Notes under the pieces: generated by a model
Database searches by the model: none
What the model was told of the DNA's origin: nothing
Seen by the model: only the letters and a program-made list of their open reading frames with translations
In this document: one piece after another, positions 19,243-25,213 of the stretch
Numbering within the stretch: position 1 is the stretch's first letter
How the letters are laid out: each line of letters begins with the position of its first letter
IMG/VR virus record: IMGVR_UViG_3300021356_000151
Span: 1 to 25,213 of that record
Direction: 5' to 3' (one strand)
Length of the DNA stretch: 25,213 nt
Source of the DNA: a virus
Program-made: the position numbers and the translations under genes

Positions 19243-19937
19243 TGAAGACTAAACAACAAATGAACGAGTCGATGAATATTCGTCTTGACGATATGCGTAC
19301 TATCGAACCCATTACCGGTGCACAGAAATATGCATGGCAATCATGGCGCGAGGGAGACAACCTCGCCATGGTGGGTACTGCGGGTACAGGTAAGACATTC
19401 CTTGCAATGTATCTCGCACTTGAAGAAATCATGGATAAGAGTACCCCGTTTGATTCTCTACGTATCATCCGCAGTGCCGTACCCACACGAGAGGTTGGGT
19501 TTTTGCCTGGCACAATTGACGAAAAACTGGATGCATTCACTGGGCCTTATCGTGCCGCTGCGGCGGATCTTTTTGAAGATGATCGCGCATATGAAAAACT
19601 CGTGCATAATAAATATATACAGTTTGAATCAACATCCTATATAAGAGGTGTGACATTCGATAATACGATTGTTTTGGTAGATGAGATGCAAAACCTTAAC
19701 TACCACGAACTGGATTCCGTGATGACACGGATTGGACATTGTTCTAAAATCATTTTCTGTGGAGATTACAAACAGTCTGATTTCAAACAGATGTCTGATA
19801 AACAGGGTATCAATACCTTCCTTGAGATACTTGAACAATTGAAACACTTTTCGGTCGTTGAGTTCAGTTGGGAAGATATTGTCCGGAGTGGTCTCGTAAG
19901 AGACTACATAATGACAAAGGAGTGGATGGGGCTATGA
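19242..19937 (+). CDS. phoH: PhoH-like ATPase
   Basis: 231 residues from ATG 19242; a TTG three bases upstream also lies in frame. Walker A GTAGTGKT is at 45-52, Walker B VLVDEMQN at 144-151 and the GDxxQ motif (GDYKQSD) at 174-180. IRSAVPTREVGFLPGT (76-91) is the PhoH-family signature region. PhoH is an RNA-related P-loop ATPase seen in most marine T4-like phages and often used as a marker gene; its true role during infection is unsettled. It lacks the extra RNA-binding domains of some bacterial forms. It overlaps the next gene by ATGA. Confidence 0.92.
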   Translation: MKTKQQMNESMNIRLDDMRTIEPITGAQKYAWQSWREGDNLAMVGTAGTGKTFLAMYLALEEIMDKSTPFDSLRIIRSAVPTREVGFLPGTIDEKLDAFTGPYRAAAADLFEDDRAYEKLVHNKYIQFESTSYIRGVTFDNTIVLVDEMQNLNYHELDSVMTRIGHCSKIIFCGDYKQSDFKQMSDKQGINTFLEILEQLKHFSVVEFSWEDIVRSGLVRDYIMTKEWMGL

Positions 19938-20176
19938 GTGACCTATTCGATTTTGGTTTTACGGCCGTCACGGAAGACGAACTCGAAGTAGTACAGTCAA
20001 CCACGGCGAAGGTAGAAACCACAACAGACACACTAGATAAGTTGTACAACGCAATCACGCCGTTGTTAAACAATCTAAAAGCAAATCCTGAAAAGGATTA
20101 CATTTACTGGCCTAATCGGTTAGATAAGGTAGAACAATTCGAAGATCATCTACAGAAGATCTATAGGGGAGAGTGA
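19934..20176 (+). CDS. Small conserved T4-like phage protein
   Basis: I chose ATG 19934 (80 residues), overlapping the phoH stop by four bases with AAGGAG (19917-19922) upstream; the frame extends further upstream only through phoH. MSDLFDFGFTAVTEDELEVVQ and KANPEKDYIYWPNRLDKVEQFEDHL are conserved segments in T4-like phages from memory. It is acidic and helical, without catalytic motif. Function unknown. It ends TGATG into the next gene. Confidence 0.75.
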   Translation: MSDLFDFGFTAVTEDELEVVQSTTAKVETTTDTLDKLYNAITPLLNNLKANPEKDYIYWPNRLDKVEQFEDHLQKIYRGE

Positions 20177-20607
20177 TGACCAGAGAAGACGCGCTTGCTG
20201 AATTAAATGCGACGTGGAAGTATCGGTATGACACTGAACAGTATTTGTCTCGCGACTTTTGGACAATAATGAAAGAACCACCATACGAAGGCGACTGCGA
20301 AGATTATGCGCTCACTCTTCTATGGTTGATGAACGATAAATCTATGTGGAAGTTCTGGTGGTCATTGATCACCTACAAAGCACAGATGCGTCGAGTAATT
20401 ACAAGGAATGGTGGTGGTCATGTTGTGTTAAAAATGGGAGATTCTTACTGCGACAACTGGACTAAGGAATTTGTGACATGGGATGTCATGAGTGAACTAG
20501 GACACAAAAAGAATTGGTGGTTTTACACACCATTAGATGTTGCGGTAAAAATGGTAGTAGGCAGGATCAAACGATCCATCGACAGTTTTTTGGAGAACAA
20601 AAAATGA
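20176..20607 (+). CDS. Transglutaminase-like cysteine protease (BTLCP-type)
   Basis: I chose ATG 20176 (143 residues) because AGGGGAG (20165-20171) then has useful spacing; a GTG at 20173 is too close. The motif EGDCEDYAL contains Cys41, GHVVLKMGDSYCDN contains His82 and Asp93, giving the Cys-His-Asp triad of bacterial transglutaminase-like cysteine proteinases. It has no signal peptide; residues 56-64 are Trp-rich (SMWKFWWSL). Possible substrates are peptides, including peptidoglycan crosslinks or host proteins. It overlaps the endolysin gene by ATGA, so the pair may be expressed together. The substrate is not inferable. Confidence 0.75.
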   Translation: MTREDALAELNATWKYRYDTEQYLSRDFWTIMKEPPYEGDCEDYALTLLWLMNDKSMWKFWWSLITYKAQMRRVITRNGGGHVVLKMGDSYCDNWTKEFVTWDVMSELGHKKNWWFYTPLDVAVKMVVGRIKRSIDSFLENKK

Positions 20608-21050
20608 ACAGAGAAGCAGTTTTTGAACAGTTAAAAATCGACGAAGGAGTTGAACATGAGATTTATCTTGACCATCTTGGATATCCTACTTTCGGAGTCG
20701 GTCATCTCGTGCTTGAGTCAGATCCAGAGCACGGATTACCCGTCGGAACAGTCGTATCAGATGAGCGCGTTGCGGAGTGTTTTGACAGAGACCTCGATCT
20801 GGCAATAAGTGAGTGTGTTGCACTTTACGGTGCAGACATCTGGGAAGGATTTCCTGGCGAGGTGCAAGAGATTCTCGTGAACATGATGTTCAACATGGGA
20901 CGTACACGTCTGGGTAAGTTCAAGAAGTTTAACGCAGCATTGGAAAATGGTGATTGGGCGACCGCAGGGCTTGAAGGACGCGACAGTTTATGGTATCGTC
21001 AAGTAACTAATCGTGCAGAACGTCTTATGTCGAGAATGGATAATGTCTAG
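20604..21050 (+). CDS. T4-lysozyme-type endolysin
   Basis: 148 residues from ATG 20604 with GGAG at 20592-20595. It is a GH24 muramidase cleaving the MurNAc-GlcNAc bond. IDEGVEHEIYLDHLGYPTFGVGH carries the catalytic E14-x8-D23-x5-T29 triad, spaced as in T4 lysozyme (E11, D20, T26). The end, SLWYRQVTNRAERLM, matches the T4 C-terminal region. It lacks a signal peptide, so it would need a holin to reach the wall. Candidate holins in the window (6582, 5152) lie far away. Length is near the 164 residues of T4 gpe. Confidence 0.93.
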   Translation: MNREAVFEQLKIDEGVEHEIYLDHLGYPTFGVGHLVLESDPEHGLPVGTVVSDERVAECFDRDLDLAISECVALYGADIWEGFPGEVQEILVNMMFNMGRTRLGKFKKFNAALENGDWATAGLEGRDSLWYRQVTNRAERLMSRMDNV

Positions 21051-21243
21051 GCGAAGACAGTCTCGTAGATCTGACTACATACCCATGCGTATGGAACAAC
21101 TCAAGATCGAACGAGACAATCCGCACAACTCGCCTATCGATGCTGAGTGGTACAACCGTATCATTCAGGAACTCGATTGGGCGAACATGATGACTGAAGA
21201 GTCTGAACATACTAATTGTTTTATGGAGAAAGAAGAGAAGTAA
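21043..21243 (+). CDS. Small charged phage protein
   Basis: I chose ATG 21043 (66 residues), overlapping the endolysin stop by eight bases; the frame continues upstream only inside that gene. The N-terminus is Arg-rich (MSRRRQSRRSDYIPMRME) and the middle reads AEWYNRIIQELDWAN, followed by an acidic end. It has two conserved-looking parts from memory of marine T4-like phages (RRSDYIP; WYNRIIQELDW). No function is recognised. Confidence 0.7.
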   Translation: MSRRRQSRRSDYIPMRMEQLKIERDNPHNSPIDAEWYNRIIQELDWANMMTEESEHTNCFMEKEEK

Positions 21244-21246
21244 ATT

Positions 21247-21399
21247 ATGGCAAAGTACAGCCGATATGATCCTCGTAATAAAAAGAAAGACCGACACAAG
21301 AATCGATATCTTGGTAGGACACAAAAACCAGAACGCAGAGAACTCGATAAGGACGATATCGAACTGCAACGATACTACGAATCATTTAGAGTGAAATAA
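21247..21399 (+). CDS. 50-residue basic phage protein
   Basis: ATG 21247 to TAA 21399, with AGAAGAGAAG upstream. The sequence MAKYSRYDPRNKKKDRHKNR is strongly basic and the end RELDKDDIELQRYYESFRVK mixed-charge and helical. It fills the gap between two well-supported genes and ends exactly one base before the next ATG. Function unknown; nucleic-acid binding is plausible from the charge. Confidence 0.65.
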   Translation: MAKYSRYDPRNKKKDRHKNRYLGRTQKPERRELDKDDIELQRYYESFRVK

Positions 21400-22254
21400 A
21401 TGAGTAATTGGTTCCGCGAACCAATCTCTGGACAACCTATTTTTGTTAATGAAAATTATGAAATAGATTGGCGCGGAACGATTGGAGTAGGTGATATACT
21501 GTATGGGTTGAACTGTGCACACTCACTCGCGCACATGTTCAACCATCCTATCAAGATGAATGTGTTCTGGACACACGATGAAGACTACATCTATCATTAC
21601 GAAGATCCTGAAACTATCATCCAACGTTCACACTATCTACACAGTATGTACCATCGTCAGAGTGATGTCACGGTCAATCACATATTCAATTCTACTGATC
21701 AAGAGATCGAGAAACTGAGGTGGCGAGGATTCGGTCACATCAAGGATCAACAACGAGTCATTACCTTTGGTCACTGGCCATTCCGAAAGGAATTGTATCA
21801 CAAGGGTATACCTAAGAAAGTTGTATTCTGGAGACCAACCTTCAACCGTGAAATTCCAAGTGGTGGTAAGAAATGGAAGATGACCTTTACGGTTGGTGAG
21901 TGGGAACGTATCATACAGTTCCTAGAACTCAAAGGATACAACCTAGTTGAACTAGGATATCGCACACCCGTCAATGAAGCTCTGTATCATATACGCACCG
22001 CATCTTTTTGTATTTTCTATGATGGTATGTGGCAGTATATCTCGCGCAATCTGTGCAAACCAGTAATCACATTAGGTGGCAGTTCTATTGCAAAGGTTCA
22101 CAGTCCACAAGGAATTCATTTCTCTGAACCACATGATCCAAAAAACCACTTCTGGGATTACCTATATAAATTACCAAGGAACGAACAACACCTAAATAGT
22201 AGAGCAAATCGTTATAAAAATAGTCTATGGGATAAAATAAATGTTTCAGATTGA
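21400..22254 (+). CDS. Probable glycan-related protein, possible glycosyltransferase
   Basis: 284 residues from ATG 21400, directly after the previous stop. No DxD motif is clear. Features seen are WRGTIGVGDILYGLNCAHSLAHMF near the N-terminus and, near the C-terminus, FCIFYDGMWQYISRNLCKPVITLGG, which resembles the nucleotide-sugar side of GT-B enzymes such as ADP-heptose transferases in shape (Gly-rich strand-loop after a helix). The call rests mainly on the following genes (radical SAM, two GT-A-like transferases). It overlaps the radical-SAM gene by 14 bases. A non-enzymatic role remains possible. Confidence 0.5.
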   Translation: MSNWFREPISGQPIFVNENYEIDWRGTIGVGDILYGLNCAHSLAHMFNHPIKMNVFWTHDEDYIYHYEDPETIIQRSHYLHSMYHRQSDVTVNHIFNSTDQEIEKLRWRGFGHIKDQQRVITFGHWPFRKELYHKGIPKKVVFWRPTFNREIPSGGKKWKMTFTVGEWERIIQFLELKGYNLVELGYRTPVNEALYHIRTASFCIFYDGMWQYISRNLCKPVITLGGSSIAKVHSPQGIHFSEPHDPKNHFWDYLYKLPRNEQHLNSRANRYKNSLWDKINVSD

Positions 22255-23218
22255 TCGTGCAGTGATAGAAATCAACGGGGGGTGTAACTTCTCGTGTAGT
22301 ATGTGTCCACAGGATATGCGTACCGGTGGCAGACACAAAGACTTTTTGCGTAAGATGACTCTCATTGAGTTTGAAGCAAATGTCGCAGACTGTGCAAAAC
22401 ACGGTCTCAATGTAGTCAACCTTGACGGTAGTGGTGAGGCGACACTGAATCGCAACCTACCAGAGTATATCAAGATTGTCAAGCGTTATGGCGCAAAGGC
22501 AGTTATCTTTTCAAACGGTTTTAATATGAAGGGTCAGTTTATGCGCGACTGTGTCGACGCAGGCCTTGACTTCTATCGGTTCTCATTCATTGGGTCAAAT
22601 CGTGAACAATACGACAAATGGATGTACAATCGTATCGGTAGTAACTATGATATAATCATAAATAACATACGCGAAATGAAAAAATATGTGGATGAAACGC
22701 AATCCACATGCACTGTTGCAACGTATCACCTTATAACTGACAACGATAACCTTGACCAAGAACTTGAAGAATACAAGTCTCTTGTTGAGGACTTAGGCGT
22801 CTCCACAGAAATCTGGAAGATGCACAACTGGAGCGGAGTTTACAAACCGGAATATGACAGAAACGGAAGTGTTAAAACTTGTGGTCGTCCTTTCAGTCCC
22901 GATGTCGTTATACGGGCTGGTGGTCTGGACGGTCGTTCAGGGGCAGTTGCGCCATGTTGTCAAGTCCTTGGAAGAGACGAAGAAGCAGTTCTTGGACATA
23001 CAAGCGAGTCAACAATCGAAGAAATCTGGTACGGAGAAGCATACGAACAATTAAGGGAACAACACCGAACCGGTGACTATCCTGATTTCTGTAAGGGGTG
23101 TGACTTCCTACTCGATGATCCAGAAGTGTTAGTGTACACCAATTTTGGTCGTGACAATTATAAGATGTACGGTACAGAATTTGATCTGGATGATTATCGC
23201 GATGTCACAACGACCTGA
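22241..23218 (+). CDS. Radical SAM enzyme with SPASM-type C-terminus
   Basis: 325 residues from ATG 22241, with GGGATAA upstream. Residues 15-22 (CNFSCSMC) are the CxxxCxxC site of the SAM-cleaving [4Fe-4S] cluster. NLDGSGEATLN (60-70) corresponds to the SAM-binding GGE-like motif. The C-terminal region has C214 (CGRPF), C239/C240 (APCCQV), and C284 and C287 (FCKGCDF), a SPASM-like auxiliary cluster set. SPASM enzymes modify peptides or sugars and some act as dehydrogenases or epimerases; the context of glycosyltransferases points to a sugar or nucleotide-sugar substrate. It needs iron-sulfur clusters, and iscU is in the same window. Confidence 0.88.
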   Translation: MFQIDRAVIEINGGCNFSCSMCPQDMRTGGRHKDFLRKMTLIEFEANVADCAKHGLNVVNLDGSGEATLNRNLPEYIKIVKRYGAKAVIFSNGFNMKGQFMRDCVDAGLDFYRFSFIGSNREQYDKWMYNRIGSNYDIIINNIREMKKYVDETQSTCTVATYHLITDNDNLDQELEEYKSLVEDLGVSTEIWKMHNWSGVYKPEYDRNGSVKTCGRPFSPDVVIRAGGLDGRSGAVAPCCQVLGRDEEAVLGHTSESTIEEIWYGEAYEQLREQHRTGDYPDFCKGCDFLLDDPEVLVYTNFGRDNYKMYGTEFDLDDYRDVTTT

Positions 23219-23759
23219 AGTATGGATGATCCAAATCCCCGACAATCCTCGTTCGATGTATTATCGTGGACGGGTCGAAGAGTCATGGAAAGATTATAAG
23301 GTTAAATACTTCAACGCAATCACGCCACAGAATCCACCGAAACACAAATACTTGAACTTTGGTAAAAAACGTGATACAATAGAGTTCACTGATACTGAAA
23401 TAGCTGTATGGTATAGTCATGTAGAGTTATGGGCAAAGGCGAGAACCAGACCGATTCTGATTATCGAACACGACGCACTTTTGGTTGAACCAATACCAGA
23501 TGAACTGTTTGATAATGATATGGTTTGTTTTGGACATACTGGTAAATCAAAACAGACTTTGCCTGGCCTTGCGTACTACCTTACACCTGAGATTGCTAAG
23601 ATCATGGTAAACGGAGTCAAGAACACAGAAACTATTGCATGGAACTCGGACGGGTCTATACATAGTTATTGTAAAAAGCATGGAGTGTTCGCGACAGAAC
23701 ACGTGTATCAAGTGCAGAACCGTTCGATTGGAACAACTATAGAGCACCTTAAAAAATGA
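23202..23759 (+). CDS. GT25-like glycosyltransferase
   Basis: I chose ATG 23202 (185 residues), overlapping the previous gene by 17 bases; the frame extends upstream only through that gene. Residues 63-96 read TDTEIAVWYSH, then RPILIIEHDALLVE: the order SEIACxxSH followed by a strand and an acidic ExD is the pattern of glycosyltransferase family 25 (lipooligosaccharide galactosyltransferases), with E-H-D here. GT25 enzymes transfer sugars from UDP donors to LPS or protein. The next gene overlaps by ATGA. Probable target: a surface glycan, virion protein or modified base. Confidence 0.75.
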   Translation: MSQRPEVWMIQIPDNPRSMYYRGRVEESWKDYKVKYFNAITPQNPPKHKYLNFGKKRDTIEFTDTEIAVWYSHVELWAKARTRPILIIEHDALLVEPIPDELFDNDMVCFGHTGKSKQTLPGLAYYLTPEIAKIMVNGVKNTETIAWNSDGSIHSYCKKHGVFATEHVYQVQNRSIGTTIEHLKK

Positions 23760-24553
23760 GAAGATTGATATATCAAGTTTGTTTGGGAAAGGCGAAGGAT
23801 TCCAAACTATACGCACACTGTATTGAGAGTGTCAAGAAGTATTGTAAAAGACACGGCATCAAACATCTGGTGCAATCACAACCAGTATTGTGTATTCGTC
23901 CAGATCCTTTCATGAGTAATCGTTCCGAAGAGTCGTGGAAAAAACACGGTGGGTTCCTACCTATCTACGAGAAAGAGAATGCGTTTCGCCAAGAGTTTCT
24001 ACACAAGTATGATCAGATTGCGATTGTAGATGCAGACATCTTCATCCGTGACGATGCACCAAATATCTTTGACGACTTTGATAAGAACACAGTGTTTGGC
24101 GCAGTCTGTGAACGTGAAATGCCTATCAACGAGAAGTACAAGGCAAAGATCACCAACTACTCAATCATGCAGTATAAACCACTGCACAACACAAGAGTCG
24201 ACTTTAAGCCCAACAACCTTGGGTTTGAGTTTTTCAATATGGGGTTGATCCTTTTCAACACAAAAAAACTAGAACCGTTTTTGCGTGGACAAGACCCACA
24301 ACAGTTTATTGAACGTGGAGAGTTCATGGACTTCGTGAATGGTAAGGGTGCATGGAAATGGTCGACTGATCAAACTCTGTTGAACTTCTGGATCAAGAAA
24401 CACCGTATACCGATTCAACATCTAAGTTGGAAGTGGAATGGGTTGTACACCGCAAATACTAATATACCTGAGTGCAACTTCATACATTTCTTTTTAAAAG
24501 ATTTACTGCCCTCACAAGGGGAAAACGTCGAAGAGTTAATGAAACTGATATGA
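23756..24553 (+). CDS. GT8-like glycosyltransferase with DxD motif
   Basis: 265 residues from ATG 23756. Residues 90-100 (IVDADIFIRDD) have the D92-x-D94 metal and nucleotide-sugar binding motif preceded by a hydrophobic strand, as in GT-A glycosyltransferases. FFNMGLILFNTKKLEPFL is typical of the second half of GT8-like enzymes (N-x-G-x2-L-F), and KWSTDQTLLNFWIKK supplies the later D-Q motif. It has no signal peptide. It shares ATGA junctions with both neighbours, so is part of one operon. Acceptor unknown. Confidence 0.8.
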   Translation: MRRLIYQVCLGKAKDSKLYAHCIESVKKYCKRHGIKHLVQSQPVLCIRPDPFMSNRSEESWKKHGGFLPIYEKENAFRQEFLHKYDQIAIVDADIFIRDDAPNIFDDFDKNTVFGAVCEREMPINEKYKAKITNYSIMQYKPLHNTRVDFKPNNLGFEFFNMGLILFNTKKLEPFLRGQDPQQFIERGEFMDFVNGKGAWKWSTDQTLLNFWIKKHRIPIQHLSWKWNGLYTANTNIPECNFIHFFLKDLLPSQGENVEELMKLI

Positions 24554-25213
24554 AATCTTACGAAGAAAAAACACAAAAATTTTCTACTTGGGGGGACAAG
24601 TATCTTCATCACACCGATGTGTTATACTCTATTCAGTATGAAGATAAGTTCAAACCAATCAATGTACAACTCTGTCTATGTGAGGTCTGTGACAGTGATT
24701 GTCCTTTCTGTTCGGTGGCTGCAAGACCACTGAAGAGTTATATACCTTGGGACAAACTCACAAAGATGTTAGTGGACTTTCGCGAGATGGGTGCAAAGGC
24801 ATTAGAGATTACCGGTGGTGGTAATCCTATGTTGTACCGTGACAGGAAAGCAAAAAAGAACATCAATGATGTTGTAAAGTTTGCGGGTGATCTGGGGTTT
24901 GATATCGGTATCATTACCAACTCAGAGAATATCGAAAGACATCTCAACCCCGAAGTTTACGAATATGTAAATTGGTTACGGGTCAGTCTAATTAAACTGG
25001 ATGAAGGCAAAGACCCCGAAGACTATGATTTCGGTTCTTTTCCTCGTGACCGTATTGGTATTAGTTATATCATATATGAAAGTACAGGAGGTGTACCAGA
25101 CGAACTCTCTCGAACTAATAAACCTTATGTTGGTACCACGGTAGAAAGTATTCGTAAGATTGCACGATTGGTAGAGTTGAATCCCCAACTAAAATTTTGT
25201 CGCATCGGTGGTA
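24550..25213 (+). CDS. Second radical SAM enzyme, 3' end outside window
   Basis: ATG 24550 overlaps the previous stop by four bases, and the frame stays open to the right edge (221 codons). Residues 47-54 (CDSDCPFC) are the CxxxCxxC motif, with extra cysteines C42 and C44 just before. LEITGGGNPML is the GGE/SAM-binding region. The C-terminal part that would show SPASM or B12 domains is missing. It is not close in sequence to the radical-SAM protein at 22241 beyond the core motifs, so the cluster has two different radical enzymes. The substrate is likely related to the flanking glycosyltransferases; this is inference from context. Confidence 0.85.
   Translation, partial: MKSYEEKTQKFSTWGDKYLHHTDVLYSIQYEDKFKPINVQLCLCEVCDSDCPFCSVAARPLKSYIPWDKLTKMLVDFREMGAKALEITGGGNPMLYRDRKAKKNINDVVKFAGDLGFDIGIITNSENIERHLNPEVYEYVNWLRVSLIKLDEGKDPEDYDFGSFPRDRIGISYIIYESTGGVPDELSRTNKPYVGTTVESIRKIARLVELNPQLKFCRIGG

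Noticed and set aside
22165-22172. Late-promoter-like TATAAATT inside the gene at 21400
   Set aside because: The last base differs from the octamer and the site lies in coding sequence with the nearest start about 70 bases away; not counted.

Overview
The window is a gene-dense stretch of a tailed-phage genome, and every gene I can support lies on the + strand. Start and stop codons mostly overlap (ATGA, TAATG) and no gap exceeds about 110 bases. Gene content points to a T4-like (Straboviridae/Kyanoviridae-type) myovirus of a marine heterotrophic bacterium. The evidence is exact T4-type late-promoter octamers (TATAAATA), a class I ribonucleotide reductase, PhoH, a T4-lysozyme-type endolysin, a SegE-like GIY-YIG protein, and many small proteins that resemble, from memory, families of marine T4-like phages. 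The host cannot be named from the sequence. I see no tRNA, CRISPR array, integrase or insertion sequence.

Layout: (1) 1-354, 3' end of a virion-type protein. (2) 462-6908, a late cluster that I interpret as head-internal or capsid-associated proteins: a very basic protein, an HIGH-motif nucleotidyltransferase, a 741-residue modular 'polyprotein' punctuated by ESV(E/D)-(L/M)-x-E peptides, small proteins with T4 internal-protein-like N-termini, an EF-hand/zinc protein, and two small membrane proteins. (3) 7015-9764, five consecutive secreted proteins behind a combined sigma70-like/late promoter. (4) 9754-12855, a membrane-anchored coiled-coil protein, two conserved unknowns, a 53-residue protein with a capsid-targeting-like N-terminus, a lipoprotein, a small membrane protein and an overlapping inner/outer spanin-like pair. 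(5) 12841-17472, a nucleotide-metabolism operon behind a sigma70-type promoter: NrdA carrying a glutaredoxin domain, an FkbM methyltransferase, IscU, NrdB, a 43-residue zinc ribbon and a SegE-like GIY-YIG protein. (6) 17503-18210, a P-loop kinase-like protein with its own late promoter and a capsid-targeting-like N-terminus. (7) 18214-18944, a near-perfect sigma70 promoter, two genes and a strong intrinsic terminator. (8) 18964-21399, FmdB-like protein, PhoH, a transglutaminase-like cysteine protease, endolysin and small unknowns. (9) 21400-25213, a glycan-type cluster with three proven or possible glycosyltransferases and two radical-SAM enzymes, running off the right edge.

The most interesting reading is a dispersed set of capsid-cargo genes. 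Six proteins (462, 875, 4505, 4876, 11350, 17503) carry an N-terminal peptide resembling the capsid-targeting sequence of T4 internal proteins (MKTYQEFIAEA, cut after the final E by the gp21 prohead protease), and a copy of the same peptide sits inside the polyprotein. Four of these genes lie immediately behind one of the five exact TATAAATA octamers, even where they sit among unrelated genes. The polyprotein's repeated L-x-E/M-x-E peptides would be sites for the same protease. If correct, the phage packs and processes a set of enzymes and small basic proteins for delivery with its DNA.
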